This document shows positions 12,130-24,028 of a DNA stretch of 64,000 bases, piece after piece (position 1 is the first letter of the stretch; every line of letters starts with the position of its first letter). The notes beneath the pieces were generated by a model that worked only from the letters and a program-made list of their open reading frames with translations, was not told where the DNA came from and did no database searches. The translations under genes and the position numbers were made by a program. Location of the stretch: the NCBI GenBank assembly GCA_003550325.1, contig QKWP01001696.1, forward strand, positions 50,946 through 114,945. Reading direction: 5' to 3'. Origin of the DNA: Gigaspora rosea (taxonomy: Eukaryota > Glomeromycota > Glomeromycetes > Diversisporales > Gigasporaceae).

Positions 12130-12890
12130 CTTGTATAACATTATTTATGGATGCCCCTTTTAGCAGATTTCAAATACCACTCAAATGCTTTTTTATTATT
12201 CTTTTCTGTGCCTATGCCATCATGATAACACCGACCGAAATTAACTTGTGCATTCGAATTTCTGCCTTAAGCAGATTTTAAATACCATTCAAATGCTTTT
12301 TTTCATCCTTGTCTGTGCCTATGCTATTATCATAGCACATTCCAACATTATATTGTCCATTTGGGTTGCCACTTTCAGCAGATTTCAAATACCACTCAAA
12401 TGTCTTTTTATCATTCTTCTCTGTGCCTATGCCATTTTGATAATACCAACTGAGAATATTTTGTTCGTCTGAATTGCCACCTTCAGCAGATTTCAAATAC
12501 TACTCAAATGCCTTTTTTTCATCCTTGTCTGTGCTTATGCCAACATGGTAACAATTTCCAATATTGAATTGTCCATTCGAATTGCCACCTTCAGCTGATT
12601 TCAAATACTACTCAAATGCTTTTTTTTCATCCTTGTCTGTGCCTATGCCATTATTGTAGCAATTTCCAACATTGAATTGTCCATTCTAATTGCCACCTTC
12701 AGCAGATTTCAAATACTACTCAAATGCCTTTTTTTCATTTTTGGTTATGCCTCTGCCATTTTTATAACAAACTCCAACATTGAGCTGTCCATTCGAGTTG
12801 CCACCTTCAGCAGATTTAAGAATTACTCAAATTCCTTTTTTTCATCTATTATGCCATTATGATAACAACATCCTACATTAAATTGGGCTA
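12130..12890 (-). pseudogene. Sel1-repeat pseudogene, 5' half of A
   Basis: About seven Sel1 units of about 108 bp (WYLKSAEGGNSNGQ / GIGTDKDEK type) lie on the minus strand. There is no start, no kinase and many lesions. TAG replaces the conserved Trp codon of EWYLKSAE in three successive units (12500-12502, 12608-12610, 12716-12718), and homopolymer T runs shift the frame. The array ends at about 12150 inside ...LKSA, while pseudogene A resumes at 9087 with ...NSVAQ. This is the exact register expected if one gene was split by the elements at 9090-12040. Confidence 0.8.
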
Positions 12891-12900
12891 ACACATTTAT

Positions 12901-13309
12901 ATGGTTTGTGGAAAGGTCAACTTAGTTTTGGGAGGGACTCTTTTCTTATGTATGGCACGCATGCCAGAAGTGACGCTGTATGAGATATTTCTAATGAGAT
13001 ATTTGGTTGGTATTGATGCCCTTGTACAGGAAATTTTGGTAGAGATAGATAAAGTCTTTGTCGACGAAGTATCTTGTGATAAAACAGTGGAAATAACAAA
13101 AAAATTGAGTTTTATCTTTCCAAACCTTCTCTTAAGTTTGTTTTCAAAGTCTTGTCTCTAGTCCATATGGATTTTTGAAATTTCACCAAAAAGTGGGCAT
13201 CCCAGTTTACCCCTTCAAAAGATCGATAGTATTTACTGTTTCCAATTTGGAAAGTGCGTTGACCAAAAAGAAATATGGCTTTATGGGTGCCATGTAAGCC
13301 TTGAATCAT
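12901..13309 (-). other. Possible transposon protein relic
   Basis: This segment is less AT-rich than its surroundings and open on both strands. The minus frame 13309-13112 (TTHKAIFLFGQRTFQ-like text, IWTRDKTLK) followed by another open minus frame to 12917 looks more protein-like, but the plus frame 12901-13161 is also open. I recognise no domain. It may be a fragment of a mobile-element protein. Confidence 0.3.
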
Positions 13310-13932
13310 TCTGGAACTATCAAGAAATTTCTATTACGGTTTGTTTTTGTCAAGACGTAATTTGTGTGTTTTTTATATTGTTTATACATATAGTTCTTTG
13401 TTAGAGTTTTTTTTATATAATTTTTATTATAGCAAAACTGCTGATATTTTTTGTTTTTCTTACCTTGTCTCTTTTTGTTTTTGTGTACATTTTTGGATTT
13501 CGCCTAGATTATGTAGTGCTACTCTTTTTTTTACTCACCTTTTGTGTTATCTTTTTTTATTTTATTTTTCTTGTATATAGGTAGGGTTTTCAAACTCTTC
13601 TTGTTCTAGAGGCTAGGTAAGGAAGATTAAAAATTAGGCAATCTTGATATGGCATATGATAGCCTATCACTGATACTTGGGATTAAAATTTTTAGCTGGA
13701 TAGAAAACCTGAGTTGAGTTTATATTTCATCATAGAGGATCGCATTAGACATTTTCATTTAGTGAATTTTTGTTAAATAGAACGTGATAGTGCACAGATA
13801 ACAAGAGCTCTTTTTGTATAATTTGTACATTGTTCATTAATAAACAAAGATAGGATTGCTGGAAAATATATATATATATATATTAAATAAAAATCAAAAT
13901 AATAATATTATAAAGAGTATTGCTAATCTTAA
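13310..13932. other. Intergenic, nothing recognised
   Basis: T-rich low-complexity DNA. The 79-codon plus frame at 13341-13580 is Phe/Tyr/Cys-rich, as expected of T-rich sequence, and is not called. Confidence 0.4.
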
Positions 13933-14212
13933 CAGGCTGTGAAATTCACAGCCCTGCATCTGCCAATCAAAATTGCAGAATTAGCACGATCTGCAAATTT
14001 TTTGTATAACAAAAACAAAGTTTTTTTATAGAAACATCAAAAAATTACCTATAACACAAAATTTAGTTTATGAAACTACTACTTTTTATACAAAAAAAAA
14101 TTTCTTGCTAAATTTTACTATAAAGGTTGCTATTTTTATAACCCTAACCCTAACTCTAACCCTAACTTAAATAGAAAACTTTTTTGAAACGGGGTGTGAA
14201 TTTCACAGCCTG
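13933..14212. mobile_element. MITE with telomere-like tract
   Basis: Arms 13933-13954 and 14191-14212 (caggctgtgaaattcac...) are inverted and match at 20 of 22 positions. The interior has CCAATCAAAA near the left arm and a degenerate CCCTAA array at 14142-14167 near the right. Confidence 0.75.
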
Positions 14213-14478
14213 TGAATCAAAGTAATTTTCTATTATAAATATAAAATTAACTATAATATAAAAAGAATAAAAAATAAAAAATATATAAAAACATATAAAA
14301 TAAAAAATGATATATATATAAAATAAAATAAAAAAATATAAAAACATAATAGAAATAAGAAAAAACAATATATATATGTAATAAAATAAAAAAATATAAA
14401 ACATATATAAAAAAAAACAAATGCATAAAGAAATAAAAAAGTAAAAAATTATTATTTTATTTATGATAACTAGCATTT
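14213..14478. other. AT-rich low-complexity sequence
   Basis: Runs of ataaaa/tatata. The 104-codon minus frame (14162-14476) is an artefact of TA-rich DNA, with almost only Phe, Ile, Tyr and Leu. Confidence 0.6.
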
Positions 14479-14479
14479 A

Positions 14480-16075
14480 CAGAAAGAGATTGTGTTAGCA
14501 GAAAGCTTGAAGATGAAGAAGGTACAGGCGGATTATCCTGGCTTGTGTGGGATGCGGATTATCCTGGCTTGGTGCGAGATGTTGCAAATCGTCTTGATAT
14601 GATTTGAATGTATATGAATAGTGGCAAGAATCAGGGCTTTGTACAACTTTTGATTGTTTGCCCTTTTTAGTAGTGCGGGATGTAGTGGGAGCCCTCTTAC
14701 ATTTTCAACCCTGCTTACTAGATGATGAAATAACTTCGACTTGTTCATCTTCCATTAAAGAATCTTCATTGTTAGTAGCAGAGAGGCAACAAGCAGTGCC
14801 TTCTATTAACATATTCTTATTTAATTAAATTTACAAATATTAGAATTATTTTACATATATTTAAATAATTTAAATATAATTAATTATATATTTGTTATTT
14901 CATTGCTCATAGTGAGCTTTTCATAATGTTTGTTTAGCAATATTTGGCATACTGTTATTGTGTATGCCAATTGCATATTGGTGGGTATAGCAGCTGACCA
15001 TGCCCTCACATGTATGCGCGTAAAGTAGGTCTCGGTGGCATTATTTTCATTTATGGGTTTAAAAAGCATAATTTTGTTTTATCAGATTGCTCCTACACTG
15101 TAATAGTTTGCGGTGTAGCATTTGTGTTAAATGGGTCTAAGAGGGTCTCCCCAAAAACAGCAAAAACTGATTCCTTAATTTTTGAGGAAACTCGACTTTT
15201 GCAAGATCGATGCTAAGCTAGAAGATAAAAATAAATTTATGCGAATGAATTTAAAGCAGTTTGAATTAGTTCAAAATACATTGATATTTTAAGAAACAAT
15301 ATTTAAAAAAACAAAAATGCAATAATTTAACACAATGCGAATGTAATTGAATTTATGAAAAAATTTACAGGTTTTGCAAGTTTATCTTTATAATATGTAT
15401 TCCAATCTTTATTATCCATTCCTTCATAGAAATCTGCTTCATTTTCTAGGAGGTATTCCTCAGTTTCAACCTTAAATTGTTCCTCCATAGGGTAAATATT
15501 TTTTGCAATTAGTCATTTAGCTATTGTTACACAAGTTTGCTATTATAAAATAAAATATTATTAACTTTGATTAAATTAATTATAAACATTTTATATAACT
15601 GATAAAAATAATAATTACTTTAATGAATTTTGTTTCATTCGAAAGGTTAAGACCTTCTGACATACGATTTCCATATTTGAAATCTTTCACTTCAATCTAT
15701 CAACTTTTTTGGATAGCCCAATAAGCATATCCTTAATCTTGGCCAAAGTAATTTGATCTTAAATTATTTTAAATAGTAGATTATCACTATTTTTAATTTT
15801 AATCTAAGAGCAGTGTGGGGTATACTAATTTAAAAATATTATAAATAGAAATTAATGAAATAAAAAAAATTATATTATTGAATTTTAACCATCGGAAGGT
15901 CTTGAGAATAATGAGATCCTGAGCCAATAGTTTCAATAGGCTGTACAGCAGCTCCCTCAGTATCTGGCAGAGGTATGCCACTAATAGCTATCATATTTAA
16001 GAAATCTTCATGCCTTTTAGCTATCATTTTTAAGAAATCTACATGCCTTTTAGCAGATATTTTTCTAATTTTGAA
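14480..16075 (-). pseudogene. Decayed multi-exon gene, unknown function
   Basis: On the minus strand five exon-like blocks follow one another. They are: 16075-15890 (KRHEDFLNMIAISGIPLPD...SGSHYSQDLP); 15760-15620 (ITLAKIKDMLIGLSKKVDR...YGNRMSEGLNLSNETKF); about 15545-15375 (NIYPMEEQFKVETEEYLL...NKDWNTYYKDKLAKP); 15215-14885 (SSKIKESVFAVFGETLLDP...ETYFTRIHVRAWSAAIP); and about 14820-14480 (a Ser/Glu-rich then Lys/Arg/Thr-rich tail). The gaps are AT-rich and begin GTAA or GTAAAT, as introns would. Lesions include TGA in block 3, TAG in block 4 and the tail, and frameshifts in blocks 2 and 4. I do not recognise the family; the conserved-looking segments suggest a once real, perhaps multicopy, gene. 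Confidence 0.55.
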
Positions 16076-16257
16076 TAGACATTTGTATATATAATATGTA
16101 TAATATATAATAATATAAAGATATGTAATAAAAATGAAATAAAGAAAAAATGTGAAAGGTTTTAGTTATAATAAATATTAAGCAGAAAAATGTAATAAAT
16201 GGATTAAATGGATAAGGAATGTGCATGGAAGAAAGAACTTAATGTGTCAAATGAAAT

Positions 16258-17609
16258 TGCCACCTTCAGCAGATTTCAAATACCACTCAAATGCCTTTTT
16301 TTCATCCTTGTCTGTGCCTATGCCATTGCTGTAACAAGACCCAATATAAAGTTGTCATTTCGAATTGCCACCTTCAGCAAATTTCAAATACCACTCAAAT
16401 GCCTTTTTTTCATCCTTATCTGTGCCAATGCCATTTTGATAACACCATCCGACATGATTTTGTACATTCGAATTGCCACCTTCAGCAGATTTCAAATACC
16501 ACACAAATGCTTTTTTTCATCCTTGTCTGTGCCTTTGCCATTTCTGTAACAGTCTCCAACATGAAATTGTCCGTCCAAATTACCACCTTCAGCAGATTTC
16601 AAAAACCACACAAATGCCTTTTTTTCATCCTTGTCTGTGACTATGCATGCCATCTCTGTAACAGACTCCAAGACTATTTTGTCCATTTGAGTTGCCACCT
16701 TCAGCAGATTTCAAATACCACTCAAATGCTTTTTTTTTTATCCATATCTGTGCCTATGCCATTATTATAACAGATTCCAACATTAAATTGTCCATACGAA
16801 TTACCACCTTCAGCAGATTTCAAAGACCATTCAAATAACTTTTTTTCATCCTTATCTGTGCCAAAGCCATTTTGATAACACCATCCGACATGATTTTGTA
16901 CATTCGAATTGCCACCTTCAGCAGATTTCAAATACCACTCAAATGCTTTTTTTTCATCCTTGTCTGTGCCTCTGCAATTTTTGTAACAGTCTCCAACATG
17001 AAATTGTCCGTCCAAATTACCACCTTCAGCAGATTTCAAAAACCACACCAATGCCTTTTTTTCATCCTTATCTGTGCCTATGCCATCTCTGTAACAGACT
17101 CCAAGACTATTTTGTCCATTCGAGTTGCTACCTTCAGCAGATTTCAAATACCACTCAAATGCTTTTTTTTCATCCATATTTGTGCCTATGCCGTTTTGAT
17201 AACAACGTCCAAGATTAAATTGTCCATCCGAATTGCCACTTTCAGCAGATTTTAAATACCACTCAAATGCCTTTTTTTCATCTTTGTCTGTGCCTTCGCC
17301 ATCTTTGTAGCAAATTCCAACATTAAATTGTCCTTTCGAATTGCCACCTTCAGCAGATTTCAAATATCACTCAAATGCCTTTTTTCCATCCTTGTCTGTG
17401 CCTTTGCCATCTCTGTAACAGTCTCCAACGTGAAATTGACTGTCCAAATTACCACCTTCAGCAGATTTCAAAAACCACTCAAATGCCTTTTTTTCATCCT
17501 TCTCTGTGTATTCGCCATTCAAGTAGCAGGCTCCAAGCAAGTACTGTGTTTCAGAATTGCCATCTTCAGCATCTTTCAGAAATAATTCAAAAATATGTTT
17601 TTCATCCAT
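16258..17609 (-). pseudogene. Sel1-repeat pseudogene D, kinase lost
   Basis: The ATG at 17609 opens MDEKHIFELFLKDAEDGNSE, the same N-terminus as copies at 46557 and 53083. It is followed by about 12 Sel1 units of about 36 aa (KAFEWYLKSAEGGNSDGQ, GIGTDKDEKK). Sel1 repeats fold as alpha-alpha superhelices for protein binding; in intact relatives they precede a TKL kinase. Here the array stops at about 16258 with no kinase. Lesions: TGA for the conserved Trp (17367-17369), a 10-T run at 16730-16739 causing a frameshift, a 4-bp insertion near 16640 and a 7-T run at about 16510. The plus-strand frames reading ATFSRFQIPLKCLF are only the antisense of the repeats. Confidence 0.8.
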
Positions 17610-17690
17610 TATAACTTTTGAATTAAAGATATGCTAAATAATAAATTTTTTACATATACGATAAAGTAAAAAATTTATATAATAAATTTA
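17610..17690 (-). promoter_or_regulatory. Conserved 5' leader of the Sel1-kinase family
   Basis: The block acttttgaattaaag...tgctaaataataaa...tacatatacgataaag is nearly identical upstream of all three MDE(K/T) starts (17610-17690, 46559-46625, 53084-53160). It likely holds the 5' UTR and core promoter. The function is inferred from position and conservation among duplicates. Confidence 0.5.
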
Positions 17691-17723
17691 CTAAATTTAC
17701 TATCTTACTGTATATATACGTAC

Positions 17724-18003
17724 GGTGCAAGAAGTCTAAAAACCACAATTACTCTTTATAAAGACAAAATATTAACGGTGGAATTAAATATCGTATTCCG
17801 TGTAATTTGATTATTAAAGGTTACCAGATTATGCCAAACAGATTATCAAATAGCACATTAAAATTGGCATTTCTTAAATTATCGACTTCAATAAGGTATT
17901 TACGTGCACAACTTATTGTTAATAATTTAAGGAAATATTAAAATTTCAATGTTTATATTTTTGTCTTTATAAGGAGCTATTGTGTTTTTAGATTTCTTGC
18001 ACC
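17724..18003. mobile_element. MITE with ~45-bp arms, GTAC flanks
   Basis: Arms begin ggtgcaagaagtctaaaa and are inverted over about 45 bp (17724-17770; 17957-18003). GTAC abuts both ends. The paralogous flanks at about 38270 and 53195 lack the insert and read straight through tatatacgt, so this is a recent insertion. Confidence 0.8.
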
Positions 18004-19108
18004 GTACGTACGTACGTGTTACAGACATAACAGATAAAGTTGCTCGAAAATACGAATTGGGACTTATGGAAAAGTTAAATTAATCCAATGATGTTTTTGA
18101 GTTCTCTGATATAATCTATTGAAAAGTAATAAATTATCTAGATAACTTATTTATACATTAGGCACCTTTCGTTAACATACCGTTTTAATTGAAAACGACT
18201 ATACTCGTTGAAGCATTGTCTTATTGGCCGATTTGATTTTGTTTTAATTTAAAAGCACTTAACCAACATGATTCTCTCAAAGATTACATCATTTTATTGC
18301 TTTATTTACGTTTGTAGGTGAGGAGACAAAATCCTATAATTTTGTTTTTTATCGAAAAAATTAGACACCTAGATGTGAAACAAAATTATGATTATTAATA
18401 TGAGGGCGAGTCTAAATTTGAAAGTTAAAAAAAATTCAATATTTATTGATAAAATTCATCGATACATTTATCAAATGTTAGAAACGAGGTTAATGTCGTC
18501 TCAATTCGGATATTTCAAAATTCAAAATTAATTCTGTAGCAGTAATTGTAATTTTGTCATAACAGTTGAGGTTTTCTTCTCGTAAAAAAAAAAAAATGCA
18601 AAACTGCCTATTGGCGAAATTCAGGTCTTGGAAAATATTACGTACTAATTTATGTAAGATATTTTTTAAAATACTTAGATTAATAAATATTCTTATGAAT
18701 TAAATTAATATGAATAAAGCATGAATTTGAATAGTTATATTAATAAATATTCTTTATACGGCAACTGCTGTAAATACACGAAAAAATGAAATTAAATAGT
18801 AAATATTCGTGCACTTAAATGTTGATTTAAATATTTGGATCAATAAACGTTCTTAATATTTGCTAAATTAACGTCCTGATACAATGGTTAGAATGGTTAA
18901 ACTGTCATAAAAAATAGTTAGAAATTCGGTAATTCCATGATTTTGATAATTAATTCATTGAGAATCTATCTGTAATAGGAATTGAACTGATTAATTATTG
19001 TCGCGGATCGTGTAATCGGATGATGGTGAAATTTTAGGTTTCAATTTGAAAATATAAGCCTCCACCTAAATTCTTTTATTAATAACTCTAACCCTAAAGA
19101 TTCTGGTA

Positions 19109-19758
19109 TGATTCCCCGAAAGTTAGTTCCCCGCCAGCTCATTTTTCCGACCCCATATCCCCGACAGAATGTTTCACCTACAGCACTTTTTGTTGACAGA
19201 ATCTTTCCTCGACATACCATGTTTTCGACATCCCCTTTCCTAGACATCTCATATTTTCGACAAGACATTTATCTGACTGACATATTCTAATTTGACTTTT
19301 CTCCACAAGAACGATAAACCCAGTGATCATCACATCACGTGAAATTATGGCAACTACGTCATTTGTTTACTAGCACTATCAACTCGGCCTAAATTATACT
19401 ATCACCTAACCCTAATCTAACCCTAACCCTAACACTAATTTAGGCCGAGTGCTTAATCATGTGATGTGATGAACACGAATATATCACTCTACCTATTTAA
19501 ACAAAATTCTAATCGGGGAAAGATCTTGTCGGAAAAAGATGTCGGAACCATGTCATGTCGGAAAAATGTTCTTTCTGAAATACGTCATGTCAGTAAAATG
19601 TCTTTTCGAAAATATGTCCTGTCAAGGAAAGGGGAGGTCGAAAACATGGTATGTCGAGGAAAGATTCTGTCAACAAAAAAATGCTGTAGGTGAAACATTC
19701 TGTCGGGGATATGGGGTCGGTAAAATGAGCTGGCGGGGAATTGACTTTCGGGGAATCA
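19109..19758. mobile_element. Foldback element with ~190-bp repetitive arms
   Basis: Ends are tgattccccgaaag and its exact complement. The arms (19109-19295; 19560-19758) consist of degenerate copies of tgtcggaaaa-type words. In the centre is a second inverted repeat (cggcctaaatt 19383-19395 / aatttaggccg 19434-19446, and atcacatcacgtga / atgtgatgtgat outside it) around a telomere-like CCCTAA tract at 19408-19434. The frames in the arms are fortuitous. Confidence 0.75.
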
Positions 19759-20697
19759 AGCAACAACCAAATTTAAGCACTAAATCAAGAAGCAATATTT
19801 ATTCTTAGTTTTCAGCAATCAAATACTCTGGAAACCTAATAGATAATGAATGAAATTAATATATTAATATAAAAATTAAGACATCTGTACGATTCTGCAA
19901 AAATCAAGCAATAATTTTAAAAGCTAACCGTCTGATAAATGTTTTTTGGTTGGTTCAACCGAAAATGAGTGTTTTTTTTCTTTTTTTTTTTTTTAAAAAA
20001 AAAATAACTCAAGTATTTTGATCTCATTATATGATTGATTCGAACGACCTGTTCATTTCTGCATTGGATAAAAAAAAAAATGATTTAGCGAATTTTACTG
20101 TTTTACTGCATAAAATTCCTTATAATCACAAAGCTAGCCCTTGTTGTGACTTATATTCACTGCATAAGACGGGTGCTATTCTTTTTATTTATCTTTTTAT
20201 AGCATTTGATTTTCTGAATTCTTGGGTTGATAACTGAATAGAGATGGACATCACGCACTAATCAGTGGAGGTGCTTAATCACACGTACTTTAATTTAGAT
20301 AATTATTGACATCCGTTGTGATTTCATATCATTAGTCATGTAACAATTAAGCACTAAGTGCGTAATGACCATAAAATTCTGGACATTTGATCGGGTTGAC
20401 AAATATATAAATAAAAAACAAATTCAAATGGCACTTATTTGTTTTTTTTTCTTTTGTATTCGAAATAAATAAAATTGCACCAGTTTTATAAATTTGAAAG
20501 AAAACGATCATTATCGGTTATAGTGGAGTCATCATTATATTTTGTGTAATTAATCGAACTAAAATTTAATAATTGAATTTTTGATATATAGAATGTCATA
20601 TATTTAACTTACGGCCTGCATTAATGTAATTTATGCTGATCTTTAATTTTGGCCATAAATTATTTTTTTTAAGTTAATGTATAATGCCAATAGATGT

Positions 20698-20768
20698 CAT
20701 GATTAGAGATGCTAGTGAAATTAATTTCACAAGTTTTACGAATATTTCACTAGCATCTTTAGTCATGA
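20698..20768. repeat. Near-perfect hairpin
   Basis: catgattagagatgctagtg is repeated in inverse around a short spacer, with arms of about 30 bp. The paralogous site at about 54690 keeps the left arm but has a decayed right arm. Confidence 0.6.
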
Positions 20769-21743
20769 TCACCTGCAATGAACTTTAACAAGATTCTTCT
20801 ATATTTTGATAAACGTATATAATTTATGTATAATAATCTTATTTAATTTCAATATGTTTGTTATTGGCGTTAATGTTAGCCCGAGATGATATCTCTTTTT
20901 TCTGAAACCATTTATGATAAATAACATACAACAATAACTATAAGAGCACGAAAAAAAAAAAATACAGCCTACAGATTATCTAACACAAATTCAAAAAAAT
21001 TTAGTAATTATTGTTAATGTTGATATGATGGACTTACCAATTAATTGCTAACTTCTAAATATCTAAATCGTTTGATGAAATTATAACAATACTCTCGAGA
21101 CTTATGCGAAGCTGAAACAGAGAACATTTTTAATTACCTTTGTTCTTCGTCTTTCAGAAGAATATTTGACTCAACAAAACTTCAAACTGATTTTTTACTT
21201 GACCTTCTATTAGTGATAAAATCGACTAAAATGGACTATTCGACTAAATTTTATTAGTCGACTAAGATTAACAAATTAAAAATAGGAATAGCAAGTAACA
21301 ATTATTCAAAATGCTCTGAGATAGATCAAAACGAACCTATATTACGAGCGTGGTTGAAAATTTCTTGTGAGATATTCCAAAATTACGTTTGATTTATTGG
21401 CATAATAGACTATAGACATATCAATATAGACTAATTGACTAAAAAAAATTGTAGTCAGATTCCTATCATTAATATTATTTTGGCATTCTAATTTCGTTTT
21501 AATCATTAAAGCCCATGTCTTTATTCGAAATAGTCCATCAAAGGTTTGCTGCAGACCTGTACAAATTATCAAGCTTTCATTGAAAAATTATTCTCACCAT
21601 CTTCCATCATAAATATAATCTAACATATTTTCAATTAGGGTTTGTTCGATTTCTGCTAATTTAAATATTCAAAAAAAGACCATGACATAAATAGTATTTG
21701 CTCTCCCCCCTGAGACGGTTGGAATAATTAAATATCTCTCAGT

Positions 21744-22158
21744 TAGGGATGTTAACGGAGTGCTCCAGGGTGGTGTGGTGCATACTCTGGCAGAGTATCC
21801 CTTAACACCACACCACACTGAAGTATGAATCAGAGCATACTCCAAAGTGTAACCCGGAGTATAATCCAGAGTATAACCCGGAGTACTATGTGCTAAGCAC
21901 TATGTAATACTCCGGAGTTTATATACCGTATTTTCCCAAAAATATGCTACCTTATTTTGGGGAAATACGGTAAAAAAAATATATATAATAATACTCCGGA
22001 GTATAATCCATTTTGTATTAGTAGTATTACTCCGGAGCAATTACTCCTATTAATAGTATCTTAGTAATCCGGGGTGGTGTCATGTCTAGACCACACCGGT
22101 ATGGAGTGGGTTATACTCCACAGTTACTCTGGAGTACCTTACTCCATTAACATCCCTA
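21744..22158. mobile_element. hAT-type MITE with 8-bp target duplication
   Basis: Ends are TAGGGATGTTAA and its complement, flanked by CTCTCAGT (21736-21743) and CTCCCAGT (22159-22166), an 8-bp duplication with one mismatch, as hAT elements make. The interior has many copies of ACTCCGGAGT-like words and a nested 47-bp hairpin (accgtattttccc...gggaaatacggt, 21927-21973). A hAT transposase pseudogene lies at 61.4-63.7 kb, but its relation is unknown. Confidence 0.85.
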
Positions 22159-22166
22159 CTCCCAGT

Positions 22167-23515
22167 GGCATATGTGAGGCACTTTACGCGCCGCTGGGAG
22201 ATGCTTTCAATTATTTTCCAGATAAATGTGTCATTTATCGACGATGTGACAGAAGCTTGCGTTACCAATCATTTCTATCACATTCTTTGTCTTCATTTTA
22301 AATTTTTTGGGGAAATAATAAATAAAGAAGTTTGAGGAGATAATTAATAAGTCCAGGGAAATAACTAATAAGAAAAAAAAAGAAGAAATAAATCTATAGT
22401 AAAAATTGAGATTAATAATACCGGTGAAAACTGGTAATATGATAAATTTATCTAGGAATGTTAAATCATCTTGAAATCAAATGTTGTATGTTAAATTCAA
22501 AGTCAAAAAAATTTAAATACTGAGTTCCTACATTATATAATTATTTTGATCAGATATTCAACATAAATATATTAAACTAGAGCTAGTCAGCTTATATAAC
22601 TGATAAGAAATTTTTAAACGGTTTAACACTTTTAATTTTGGCATTGTTGTTATCATGCGGTTTGACCTAAGTACGTTATTAATTCAAGTTAGCTTTTCTT
22701 TTTAGAGTTATTGTTCCAGATTTGGTTAAAATTTGTCAAGACATAACAGATATAACAGGTTTCCTACACTTTGGTCCTTCAATCATATTTCTTTACAGTC
22801 ATAAAAAAATGAAATTTTACATAATAATAAATAAGTTTCACTCAATCACATTAATGCAAATCATAATTGATTTGCCCTTGGATTAAAATTTAAGTTCATG
22901 CTTTCTTTTTTTTTGCTATAATAAGAGATCGAATAATTATGAATTCCCAAATATGGAAAGGTTAAATTTTTGGGAGTTACAAATAAGGGCCCAATATGAA
23001 AATAATTACAGATAAAGACATGATATTTGAAAATTATTACAAAGGCCCAAATCTAAGGTTAGTAATAAAATCAATCTAAACATAATAGTAATTATCATTT
23101 TATTAAATTTAAAGAATCATTGCTATATCAGATTGACAATAAATATTTAATAATATTTATTTAATTACATTATTAAACGCAACTTTTTTTTTTATTTAGC
23201 ATTAGAACATTAGAAATAAAATGTATTTTTAATTTTTATTTCTGTTTTAGACTGTATTTGTGTAAATTATATATCTACTACTAATAACCTGGTTTTAGTA
23301 CCGGTAGTTTTCTCACAACTAGATAAATGAGTCTTTCATAGCTATCTTTTTGTTTTATAGGTATTGTCAAAGTTTTATCATCAAAAACTTGCATCTGTTA
23401 GTTATAAGTAGATTTTTAAAAAATATACCAAGAATTGGTGTTGGATTAGAAAACAATTCTATGGTGCAAATATTGAATATAAATATTTTTATTGCAAATT
23501 TGAATTTATATTCTT
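22167..23515. other. AT-rich intergenic, nothing recognised
   Basis: No supported frame. The part to about 22700 belongs to the duplicated flank; beyond it I see only AT-rich unique-looking sequence. Confidence 0.4.
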
Positions 23516-24028
23516 AAGTGATAATCCGTGAAAGATCGGAACTATTACATATTGGGGCAATAGTAAATTTTGGGGATAAGTACAATATAACTTTTAATAT
23601 AAAGCTGAAATCTGAAGCTGCTCCAATTATAAGTAATTTTTTTATTAAGTTAACAGCTCAAGTCAATTAATTGAAAGTTGTAGAGCTCACTGAGACGCAT
23701 CTAATGGTGGTTAGAGCATTCAAATCGGCCCAGTATACGCTAAGATATCGCTAAAAAACGATTGGGCGACTATATAAAATTTTATATAGTCGGCCAATCA
23801 TTTTTTAGCGATATCTCATCGTACACTGGGCCGATTTGAATGATCTAACTACTATTAGATGCGTCTCAGTGAGCTCTACAACTTTCAATTAATTGACTTG
23901 AGCTGTTAAGTTAATAAAAAATACTTATTATTGGAGCAGCTTCAGATTTCAGCATATAATAAAAGATCATAGTAATTTGCCCAAATTCTAATATAAAAAT
24001 ATTGCTGATCTTTCACGAATTATCACTT
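23516..24028. repeat. 513-bp palindrome with ~255-bp arms
   Basis: Left arm 23516-23779 and right arm 23780-24028 are reverse complements with scattered mismatches. Long exact blocks include gctcaagtcaattaattg and the central gactatataaaatttta. There is essentially no loop. A transcript across it would fold into a long hairpin. It is non-coding, either a foldback transposon or an inverted duplication. Confidence 0.9.

Larger units (their letters stand above)
18004..22700. repeat. Segmental duplicate: 5' flank of gene D
   Basis: Non-coding DNA co-linear with 38270-43350, 46640-49480 and, in its distal part, 54050-55850. Landmarks are aaaatacgaattgggactt (18045), attattgtcgcggatcgtg (18995), aagcactaaatcaagaagc (19775), catcattatattttgtg (20532), tgttattggcgttaatg (20867) and gttatcatgcggtttgacc (22648). 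It is interrupted by the elements listed separately. No gene is supported in it. Confidence 0.75.

Noticed and set aside
14162-14476. 104-codon hydrophobic minus frame
   Set aside because: A product of TA-rich simple sequence that overlaps a MITE end; the amino-acid composition is an artefact.
16208-17614. Plus-strand frames reading ATFSRFQIPLKCLFFILVCAYAI
   Set aside because: They are the antisense of the Sel1 repeats; the minus strand has the recognised domain. The same applies at 12081-12862, 46069-46296 and 52271-52622.
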